DNA from: Mytilus galloprovincialis
Lineage: Eukaryota > Mollusca > Bivalvia > Mytilida > Mytilidae
NCBI RefSeq assembly: GCF_965363235.1
Contig: NC_134847.1
Location: 50,778,805 to 50,842,804 of the forward strand
Length of the DNA stretch: 64,000 bases
Reading direction: 5' to 3'
The notes below the pieces were generated by a model. That model did not search any database. It had not been told where the DNA came from and saw nothing but the letters and a program-made list of their open reading frames with translations. Position 1 is the stretch's first letter. Every line of letters begins with the position of its first letter. A program made the position numbers and the translations under genes. Shown here piece after piece: positions 1-11,400 of this stretch.

Positions 1-26
1 CAGAGTCACATTTCTTCCCCATGAGT

Positions 27-213
27 AGATTACCCTAGCTGTATTTGACAAAACCTTTCGGAATTTTGTGTCCTTCATCTTCGTACTTTTTTTCCCTCTT
101 TTCTTTTTTTGATTCTATATATAGCGTTATTGATGATCCTTGTTTTAGATGGAACGCATGTCTGGTGTACAAATTTTTAATCCTGGTATCTATGATGAGT
201 TTATTCGACAGTT
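27..213 (+). mobile_element. Decayed retrozyme-like (hammerhead repeat) copy
   Basis: This stretch aligns by eye, in order, with the ~370-bp hammerhead-bearing unit seen best at 46633-47000: the 'ttaccctagctgtatttg' block, a pyrimidine-rich stretch, a worn core near 129-166 and the block 'cctggtatctatgatgagtt' (183-202). The ribozyme core is too eroded to fold. It is an old monomer-sized remnant. Confidence 0.55.
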
Positions 214-359
214 AATATATTATGATTATTGATCGATACCTAAATATTTGAAAATAAAAAGCTTAATACAAACGTTAAACAGCAAAACCACCAAAACGAT
301 CCAATAGTACAGCCAAACCAGAATAAGAAATCATAGCTATGCATTATGCAGATACTTAA

Positions 360-715
360 CAATTGTACAATAAGTCATTGTCATCCTTATAATGTAATTG
401 ACTATGCGGTATTGGTTTTTAATTATTGTGGAAGGCCTTATAACGACCTATAGTTGTTGTTTACTTCCATGTCATTTGGTCTCTGGTGGAGAGTTGTCTT
501 TGGCAATCATGCCACATCTTCTTATTTTTATATATCATAATTTGCTTGATCGCTGTGCAATATTTTTCTATGCGGTATTGTTTTTTTCTCATTGTGGAAG
601 GCATTATAGTGACCTATAATTGTTTTCTTCCATGTCATTTGGTCTCTGGCGGAGAATTATCTCATTGGCAATCATACCACATCTGATCGTCTTGTTTTTA
701 TACATCATGATTTGC
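360..715 (+). repeat. Tandem pair of SINE-like mussel repeats
   Basis: Two ~165-bp units follow each other (about 398-540 and 567-715). Both contain a 'tatgcggtattg' start, 'catttggtctctgg' and an end related to 'gagttgtctcattggcaatc' with 'ccacatct'. The same block occurs at 47801-47860 (+) and inverted at 14215-14290, 45071-45130, 49266-49345 and 49885-49945. The short open frames here are repeat-derived and not genes. Confidence 0.6.
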
Positions 716-910
716 TTGATCGCTGCACAATATTTTTATCGATTACCAAGTAGATTATGTTTATTACATGAGTTCTTGTGTTTCTTTTGTTTCAGTGATC
801 AATGTTGTATTTGCGCTATTTTAAATGTTTTTTTTTCTTCTATTGGTAATTATGTTCAGTATCCTTTGCCAACAAAAGACTCATCAATTCAACCTTTCGT
901 ACACTGTTAA

Positions 911-1998
911 TATATCATGAATAAGGGAATTTACATTAACCGATAATTTAATAAATTAGAATAAATTAAGGCATCAGTGGTTTACCAATTGTCAAATCTC
1001 ATAAATCGATTGAGAAGATATAGACCAAAGTGAAAAATTAAATATAAATGGAACTCCAAAAGAAAAAAGACAGGTTGCGTCGACTGGGTAAATGTCTCCT
1101 GGTATGCTTGCACCATCTGCTTGCACCATACGCCGTGAAACTATAACAATCGGATAAAAATTACAGACCAGGCACATTTTTCTGATATCGTAGAATCATA
1201 GAAGAGAAAAACAATGTCGCTGGTAACTTATACACAGACACATTGTTTCGGTCAACCAATTCGTAATGTTGACCTGTAATTTATGTAGTGTCGATTTCAG
1301 TCGATCTTACTAACAAATCTATTGGGTCGGTTTCTGTGTACGGAACAAAACCCGGTTAATTAAGTCCGTATAGTATGAACGTGCACTAGTGTACCGTAAT
1401 AATTGAGATAAGTAAACGTCGTTCGATGGCCAGAGGGTATGTATCCTGGTTCCCGGTACTACGTTCCAGGTATTAGCTAATAGCCATACTCTCTTGGTAT
1501 ATGTTTAACATACTTAATATTGCGATCGGGAACCAGTCTAGAGGGTATGTAACTGCTGCTGGGAAATGCGATATTGACAAATATTATTAATTCGTATATT
1601 TTAACAAATTTGATTCGTTTAGGGATAGTCACATGTTAAACTATATTTTTGAAGGTAGAGAGAAACCGGCGGATAGCAAAAAGCATATTGCACAGCAAAA
1701 AGCATATTGCACGGTTATTTTTAGAATATCTAAAAACCGATATACTTTGTGACGTCATGTTATGAATTTCAGGATATTGTTAAACGTTTTGCAACAAAGG
1801 ATATCTCTGATCGATTATTTGACGAAAAAAATCTTCAAATACAGTATTATGGCATAAGATGTCAATCAAACAACAGAAAAGTAAATTAAATAACAACTAA
1901 TATTTTGTTATTGTGAAGGAGACAATGTGATATCTATAAAATTCCAACAAAATCAAATGACGATTTTGATACAAATATGGTCGGAAATTAATAATATA
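911..1998. other. Gene-less spacer
   Basis: No coding exon was recognised. It contains two spaced copies of 'agagggtatgta' (about 1432 and 1540) and an inverted 'ctggttccc'/'gggaaccag' pair. The 15-base word 'acacagacacattgt' at 1232-1246 recurs inverted at 2156-2170. Confidence 0.4.
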
Positions 1999-2139
1999 AC
2001 AAATATAGCCTTTGTATGAGGTCAATACAGGATATATCGACCCAAAGAAGTATATCGACCTCGGATTTCGTCCTCAGTCAATATACTTCTTTCAGGTCAA
2101 TATGTCCTTGTATCGACCTCATACAAAGGCTATATTTGT
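1999..2139. repeat. Foldback (hairpin) element
   Basis: Two arms of about 65 bases are inverted copies of each other with few mismatches. The left arm begins 'acaaatatagcctttgtatg' and the right arm ends with its complement. The centre is near 2069. A non-autonomous foldback/MITE origin is likely. Confidence 0.75.
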
Positions 2140-2484
2140 ATATTGATTTACCGATACAATGTGTCTGTGTCTCAACTCACTGGTAATATGTTTCAGAGTT
2201 TAATGCATCCTTGGTAATATTTTCAAAAGTGTACACCAAAACGTCCTGATTGGTTAAAATGCCATAAACAATGGAAATTTAACCAATGACGTGACGTTAT
2301 TTTCATTTTGGGGTACGAACAATGAAATAACCATGATGCTTTAGACTCTGAAACGGCCAATTCCCACGCGTTTTGTTTTTACCTTGATTTATTTCTTTCA
2401 AACGGACTTGTTTTGTAATTTGGCATTGAACATAACACAAATTATCTTTATTAGAACTAAAGGATATTTATGGTATAATTTCAG

Positions 2485-5400
2485 ATACTTAGACGACAAC
2501 CTGATAAGCACTTTAACCGAGGATGTGTTCAAATGTAATTCATATCTTATTTATGTGTAAGTATAAATTAATAAAAGAATTTATACTTTATTACTGTTCC
2601 TTTCTTACTGGATTATTGTTTCCTCCTAATTACAGACAGCACTATATTTTCTTGGCAACATTACTTTTTTCAAAAGACAAATGACATTTGTTTCTATATA
2701 TATCTCCAAAATAAGCATATTCATGTACATATATACGGTGTTTTATTTAGCCATAGTATTCAATCCCCTTCTTACTTAATCATTGAAATCGAGTCAAAGG
2801 ATAACGAACGACCCAAAAGTCAAAGAGAAACAGATATCACCATGGCCAAAGCTGATTGTTCTCAATAATATGTGTCATGCAGGCAACAAAACCACATCAA
2901 CTGACGAATGTTAAGTTAAGGTAGATAGACTGTATACCGTCATCTCGGATTCAACCTTACACAATTGGTCTTTGCTTAAATCGGCAAGTTTTGAAATCGA
3001 TTGGCAATTTATGTGTTACACTGTTTATCTGAAGAAGGAAACATAAGTGATTTATTTGGAATATAAAGACTGTTTTTACAAATACCAAATATTTTTTTTG
3101 TACGATTTTCTTTTACAACTTGTTTCCTAAAAATAACAAACATTCTTTTAGCAATTATTTTTTGTAAAGGAATGTGAATGAAATTTTCATTTTTTACTTT
3201 GTATCAAGAAAACAAGTTCGGTGACAACATTTTGTCTTTTTCTTTTCTTAAAGCATATTATTAAACCTATTTTCTCATATTTTTTTTCAAAAGTTTATCT
3301 AAAAGATTTCTTTTTTATTGTTTTTCATGAATAATCTATGAAACATTTCCTTGTTCGACTTGTAGCTTTTAACAATAGCACGGTGACCCTTAATTGCTAT
3401 TATATTCTTGAAAAAGCATGGTTAAATCTACATTTTGGCAAAAAATGAGAATGTTATCTGAGGAAATATATAGTGATGATCCACCTTAGGAGAAGGTTAT
3501 CAAGGGCCTATAAACTTTTGTCGGGAAAAGAAAAACAAAAGCAAATTAGTCCAAAACCTTGACCCAGTAAAAACAAATAAAGATTAAGCAACACAAACTA
3601 TATAAATTAAGGAATTACCCTTGTTCAAGGTTTTATTAGACATTTTAATACAATGTCATAAAATATAAAATTTGCTGTTTGCTTTGTATCGGAGAAAAAT
3701 AATTTAGGAATCGTATTTTTTTGCTGAAGGTAGTAACAATTGAGTTAAGATGTTGAAAAATTCACAATTAAATAACTTCAAAGATGTCTCGATTTATAAT
3801 TATCACTGATTTTGAAGCATTTTTCCTATATGACCTCAATGGTGCAGTCAAAGATGTGTTATCATTATTATACATTGACACAATCACTTGAAACAAATGG
3901 CATTCAATTTAAAAATAAGATTTTGTATCACAGAAATAACACACAATTTTAAAATCAGCTTTTCGCCTTTATATTCTATATAGATTATTACTTACTACCC
4001 ACACAATTTTACTTTTTAACTTATGTCATGAAGCTAAATTTGTGAAAAGATTTTGACATTCAAAACGTTAATTTCTATTCGCTTTTTCATAATGTGTTTG
4101 TCAAGTACTTTAATTTGCACATTTAAAAAAATGGTATTTGTTTTGTAACATAACAGTTTGCAAGTAACACACGGACAATATTTCAAAAAAGTATTGATTT
4201 ATTTAGTGGGCGGAGTGTTAATTCTAGAATCATGGGTTTTTATCATACCAATTTATATTATATGACAGATTTAAATTCATCATCTTTCGACCAGTAAAAT
4301 ATCAGCAAATGATTTGAACATCTGCTATAAATACAGTTTTTACTGAAACAAAGGAACGACAATGGATAATCAAACGTTTTTTTTTATAAATTAACAGCAA
4401 CGCAATTTATGTATAAATCTAGAAGTTAAAAGTGACAGTTCCTTAAATTTTAGTTTGAATAAACCTGTACACCTTATACAGAACACTGCAAAGTAATAAC
4501 TAGACGTATTAATGCCAAAATTAGTGATCAAATTTTGAATTGATGGATTAATTGATAGGTTGCTTGGGTTTAAAGCCACTTTCAGAACTATTGGCTATTT
4601 AAGGGCGGTCAGTTTTTATTTGGGAAGAACCGGAGTGCCTGGAGTCAGGCAGTGGGTAATCGTAATCAGTAATCATAATCAGCTGTAATCGATTATATTT
4701 TGAAATGTAATCCCATGTAATCAGTAATTATGCATTTTTTTTTATTACAAGTTACCGTAAAGTAATCGGTTACAATGCAAAAAACAGGTGTATCAAACAA
4801 ATATATTTCATGAAGTCTGAAATTCACATTGTAATGTGAAACAATGGTTTGAACAATGAAACTGTAATACTATACTTGGCGCTTTTTGAAAAAGGGTAAT
4901 CAAATTAATGATGTTAAATCAGTTGCTTTCCATTCGTTCCGTTGGTTGACATAGTCTAACGTTTAAAGCAGTAGGTTCAGTAAGACCCCTTTTTGGCCCC
5001 AAAATATAGCAGTTTTACAAAATTGTTAAAATGTAAACCTTTAGTTATTTATTGGACAGTAGAATGCTTCTGCTACATAAATATGGGCTGTTTTTGACAA
5101 TACAATGCACATATATCCGGTACTAGCACCATTAAGTCATGCTAAATTACTGAAATCCTCATAATTCTAGCATTTTAGTAAATTTTAGACGGTTTTCGTG
5201 TAAAAGGAAAGTGGCCGCATTCGTGTTCATCCTTAATATTGAAATGTAAGTTGTATTTTATGATAATACATAACATGTATAAAGGTTGAGGATGAACACG
5301 GATGCGGCCACTTTCATTTTTACCAAAAACCATCTGAAAAGTGACATTTTTCGGCATATTAGGTAGATTTTTCATATTTGAGCTTGAATCGGATCGTTTT

Positions 5401-8400
5401 AATGACTAAATCTGTTAAAATCTTTCACATAAACTAATTAATTCAAATAAAATAGACACTTAAGTGTTTAAAAAGTGGTCAAAATCTTTCGTCAGATGAA
5501 CCTGAAATTTGAGGCCAAAATCGGTCCTTACCGGACCTACTCCTTTGTCAGTTATTTATGTACTTCTTCCGTTTTAAGTTTACCTTAGAGTTTTTTTAAT
5601 ACTTTTTGTCAAAATATCATTGAGCTTGCGCTTGCGCTTGCAAAATGATAATGCAAAATCGCTTAATTTTTGTGTAGTAACCCTGTATTATTGTATGTCA
5701 CAATTGTTCACTATCGTGCGGTTTGTGACTATTTTTAAATCATATCACAAGCTTGATGTTGAAAGTGGATGGTCTTTTAAATGTGCATAGAAACTTTGAG
5801 ACAACACAAAATATCATAGAAACAGGTAATAAGAGGCATGCATTGACACAATATTTCAAAATATGCAATTCAGCAACAGTCTTAGACTTGAAATTTAATT
5901 CATAAACAGTAGTCATAAGGAACAGAAAGGAAAAATACTAAACTCATGCAACTCGATATAAACAAAGTTCCATCCGGATGAGAGAAACATTAACTTAATA
6001 ATGTATTTATAGTGGCAAATAAAATGTATTTATATTTGTATTTCATAGATCTCTGAATAGAAATCCAATACTACATCTGGCATTTAATTTACCTCAAAAC
6101 CACCGTACTGATTTCAGTATGTAAGTAAATAGTTATTTTGTACTCTGTTACTAACAGTTTTAACGTGTCAAAACTATACAGAAACTTTTTGAACATTCTG
6201 GCTGTTATGACGAGTATCAATTTGTTTAAGTTTATCGTTAACCTGGTATTTATTTGTTCTTGTGGTGTATACCGAGATAAAATTAACTATAGATAAACTC
6301 ATAACTTGCGTACCATATATTTATAATCCCCTCTACAGAAAAACGGAAGCATTATAAATTTTGAAGTCTACAATCGGCTTTATATCTGTAATACTAAAAT
6401 TACGAGGTCCAATTTGTCAGCCGTCATCGGGTAAAAATGACAAATCAAAGAATTCGACTCTATATATAACTAATATAGGACAATGGTGTAGATTAAAAAT
6501 TACACCACTCCAGACCCTTTTGTTTTCAGCATAATTAATATTGCCAATAATTAACAAGTTCCGGGTCGAATCTGATACCGATACAAATAGTATATTCAGC
6601 TATTAACTTATCTGTACGTTCCGCATTTGACAGGCGCACCACCAAACGGTGTATTTTGGATTTTGCTATATACACGGGTCATAATCAAAGGACTGACACG
6701 ACTAAATTCAATCATTGTCAAATTGTTCCCTATTGTAGTTCGACATGACTTATCAGATGACAATACCAATTACTGAAATAAGGCTTAGGCATAGTTATAT
6801 ACTTTAATTCAGTCACGGACCCGCGATATCACGGGTGTGTACTTGTATATATAAATACCATTGATTGTTTTACGATAACTTTACATTAATCAATATACTT
6901 ATTTTGTCAATTCTTTTTATATATTATAGTTTGGCATCATTCAACACCTTTATATGTCTGATTTATCACTTTCTCCTGTATCTTTAAGCTCGTGTATGGA
7001 ATGTTTCGAATGTAGATGTATGCAGGCCTTGACATGGAAATGGATACTACAAAGAAATAACGACACCGATGTGACATTCTCATGTCTGAATGGACCATCC
7101 CTTACTTCAGAGACAACTGTGATGAAGTGTTCAGGTTTGCTAATATAAAGTTATCTTTAGCAATATACAAATAGTGTTTAGCGAAAAATTATTTATATGG
7201 TAAACATCTCCTTCTACGCATAAATTAACCGCTTTGATCCAGACTCAGTAAATGTGCCGAATGGGATACATAGTGAATATCATATGGCTTTTTCAATATC
7301 ACACCTGTATCAACCCGAGACACCAATATAATCCCGAGAGCTCTGCTCGATAGATTATATTGGTTGAGAGTTGATACGGTGTGTGATATTGAAATAGGCA
7401 TTATCATATACACTTTATTATATACATGTACCTCAAGTACAAGTAATCTCTCTAATGTATTTTGCATGAGACGTGACGTAATACATGGGTTTGATAAAGC
7501 TTTTGCAACCATGACTGATATCGATTACGTGACGTCATGCAGATTACGGGTTTGTTAAAGCCATTGCAACCATGACTGATATCGATACCATCACGGATGG
7601 CTGATACAGCACGATTGCCATTCATTGCATTATACATACAATTTACCTGTATTTACTTTGTTCTATATAATAAAAGTACAGCACAGAAAACGTTTGTTCA
7701 CACACTAACAAGTTGTATCGATAATGAGACTAGAGACAACAGTTTACAATAAATGTTCAATTCTGATAAATCCATTCATATCATACCAATCAAGAGAAAA
7801 CGAAACATAAGGGAATTGCATGAACACAAAAGAGCAGCGAAATTTAATGCATCGACAGAGTAAGCGTAATCTTATATGCATGCATAAAGCCCCATGCGAA
7901 ATTGATCAGTTGAAATGTCACAACAAAGAATCAATATGCTTACAGATCAGATGCGTTTTGTTATCATTTGAAATGAGGAAAAAATCTCCCTAAAGCAAAT
8001 CTCTGATTCCTTTTCAAAATATGGTTATATGTTATGTCCGTTTGGGGTTTATCATCAGCCATAAAATGCTTTTATTATATTTTGGATTTTCAAATATTTT
8101 GACCTTGAGTACCACAGAAGAATCAGTAATGCTCTAAATCCAGTACAATTGGTATCGTTAATGGTATTGCAGTGTCTAAAGATCTAAGGCCACGAACACA
8201 TGTCGGTAGTAAGTGTTCGTATCCGATAACCAAGTTTTGATGGTGACGGTAGAAACCTATGTAGGGTTTAACTTCCTCATAACCTTGTTTGAGCAGTTTT
8301 TGTGCCAGGAGCATACCACTACACAGGAAGTCTTATATGTGTTGATGCATGAACCTAACTTGAGATCTATTGAGATATGTTAACTCTATGCGATGGGGCA

Positions 8401-11400
8401 ATGGTAAATCTACTGCTGAGAAATGAAAAAAAATGGATATACATGTATAAGAGATGCAAACATTCATTGACATGTTGTTCGTTGAGTGACTGGACATCTT
8501 AATATACCGAAAAAAATCTTTTTATCTTATCGTTTTGAAAAATGTGTTGTTTGTGTTTTTTACAAGCGCCTCAAATTAACTGTTTCCGTACATTCGTGTC
8601 ATTTTTGTGTTAACTTACATTTGTAAGTATCAAAAATTGTAATTTTGATGATTTGGTGAATTATTCAAATGACAAAAAACATTTTAACGTGCTGAAAAAT
8701 GTTGGTATTTTGTATGCTGTTAAATAGATAAAATTGAAAATAATCGATTCCAAATCTTCGCAAATATAATATTCATACTAACACGTAGATATGAAACAAT
8801 AGGCCACTCGCGAGTAATGTCCTTCACCGAAAACGTTGTCAATTGTGTACGCCTTTATGACGTCATTTATCATATAGAAGGGGTCGCCTGTATCCCTGAA
8901 CTATTAAATTTCATCAAACGTCTTCGTGATCGTCATTATGGATAAACTAGAAATAATGTTTGTTCCGTAGGTACTTAATCCATAATTACAGAAATGCTGA
9001 TCATCAATAACAAATTTAATTTGCCGAATAACTCGTGCAATATAGCATTATATTTTTTCAACCGCTCGGTCAACATTGGAAGGAAGTGACTATTCCCCTA
9101 AACGCACGAATGATGTTCACTAAAACCAAAGTTTTTGACGGAAATGCAACGAACTGTAAAGTGGTATATTACCTCAATGTCGACAGTTTCTTTTCAAAAC
9201 ATGTTTGCTTGTTGTGTGATCTGCCAAGAGCAGGAATTCGTAATGGTAAAACTAATATGAAAATACATATTTTTAACAACTTAAAAAAATATTTCCCTCT
9301 ATTCATGAGAGTGTCGTGTGCACTGAGCTGATTATTTTCTATATATGTTTAGAGGTCACATTGATTACTTGATTTCTGATTAAATCTCATCCAGTTTGAA
9401 ATTTGAAGTTTATAAATGTATGCAATGTTTTCGCTTATGAACTACAATTCTGTATTGATAACATAATACTCATAAGAAGATAAATATGCATGAGATAAAA
9501 TAATTGAATAAGTTAAGATAAAATTAACAAAAAAAACAAAAAATTGTCAATAATTTTGATATTTTTTTCATCTACTATCAAACATTTTTAGCTTTTGATT
9601 TTGTCATTTGATAAGGGACTTTCCGTTTTGAATTTTATTTGGAATTCAGTATATTTGTTATGTTACTTTTTGCATGTGAATTAAAGATAAATCATTCATT
9701 TTATTCTGGTTAACAATGATATACATTATACATACTAGACCACACTCCAACATTACGGGTCCGACATTATGCGAAAATATTATAATCGTTATGTCTGTCA
9801 ATAATTTATAATTCCTTGTTAATTATATTGCACCTTCGCAATAACGGTATAAGTTTAGTTAATTGATTGTTGCACTATTAAGGGATTGGGAAACATGTTT
9901 TAAAGAAACATTATGTATGTTTTATGTTATCAATACTGAAACGTATGTAGTTCATAAATGCAAACATTGCATACATTTATAAACTTCAAAATTCAAACTT
10001 GTTGATGAAATATAATCAGAAATTATAATAATAGCTGTTATTATAGTATGTTATGGTTCTGTATGTGACATGCAGTTAAAATAAAAGTCAACCGATTCCT
10101 CTGAAATGGGCATTTTAAAACGAAATATATAGATAATCTAATAAACTAAATCTGATAATTTGTATACGAAATATGTATAAGTATCAAATATTTCAGATAT
10201 ATACAACAGTAGTCTACCGATGTCCAAAACGCCCTCCACTATAATACGATACAATATTAATTCAATAAGTTGATGTTGACAGGAATAAATGCCATTTGTC
10301 TTTACTATATCTTATCTAAAACCACATTAAAAAAACCAGACACAGCATATCAACATCATTGTAAACGAATGAAAAATTTGATTCTACTGAAACACGTATT
10401 TAGACAACGTTATGAATAAAATTGTAGGGGAATATCTTTACTTGAGACAATTTTATAAAGTAATTTGAATCATTGATGGTCCTAAGACAATATTAATAAA
10501 TGCACTAGTCCTAAGATACAATCGATCTGCCTAAAGGTGTTACTCGATGGTTACTATTATCTCCCTTTAAGAATGTTCGCTTCTCATGTTTTTGATTTTT
10601 TTGTCAGATATTCGAAATCCTCTGGTTTTATCCATCTAGTGCCCATTAAAAAATTTGCCCATTAAGCCAATTTTGTTTTTCATAATTTTATTACATATAA
10701 TTTTATTAAGTCATATTTGAAAATCTTATAAAATCCTTGTTATTTTTCATTGTTTTTGAAAGACAAATGATGTCAATGTTAATTGTATGAAAAATCTAGA
10801 GAGGACTATTTCCCGCCAAATTTTCAATGACATATATCTCCAAAACAAGCACACGGACCCCTATTTTTTCAGCTTTCTAGTTTGTTTATTTATATACTAT
10901 CAATATATAACCGTCTTTTAAAAAGCTTGTTATTTTTGACATTGTGTTTTCCTACCTTTTTTTTTTATTTTTGCAGAATCAGTAGTAGCTGTTGAATCGT
11001 CGATATTCTGTGAATGCTCAGACCTTTATTTAATTGGAGGATCAACATCAAATTCAACAGATATTGAAATAAATACAACACAAAACATACAAGCTTCGGA
11101 GGTTCATGTTCGGACAGTTAATCCTATAGACACTTCTTCAAATACTGAAGCAGGTAAAACATACAAAAGAGCAAAGAAACTAGAAAAACAAATGTGCAAC
11201 ACAAAACCTCTCGATTCATTAATGTTTTAAAACACATAAAACAACTAGTCTGTTTATAGGTGTAATGTGTTCCAAAATGCTTTAACGATGATACAATTAT
11301 TGCAAGTTCATACGTAAAGATGATTTTTGTCTCAGAAATGATAACACATCAATGGTGTTTTAAAAAATAAATCATATTAGCCTCGTTTTATGCGAATTAA

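Noticed and set aside
398-910. Three overlapping plus-strand open frames of 66-96 codons
   Set aside because: They lie in a tandem SINE-like repeat, overlap one another in different frames and resemble no protein.
6930-6988. Alternative start of the LRR cap exon at the 'atattatag' acceptor (6930)
   Set aside because: It would enter in a phase that does not match the preceding phase-2 LRR exon, and the matching phase meets a stop. The acceptor ending at 6988 fits both phase and domain.
9035-9331. 98-codon plus-strand open frame
   Set aside because: No recognisable domain, no splice context and no repeat support; it is within the LRR-gene intron.
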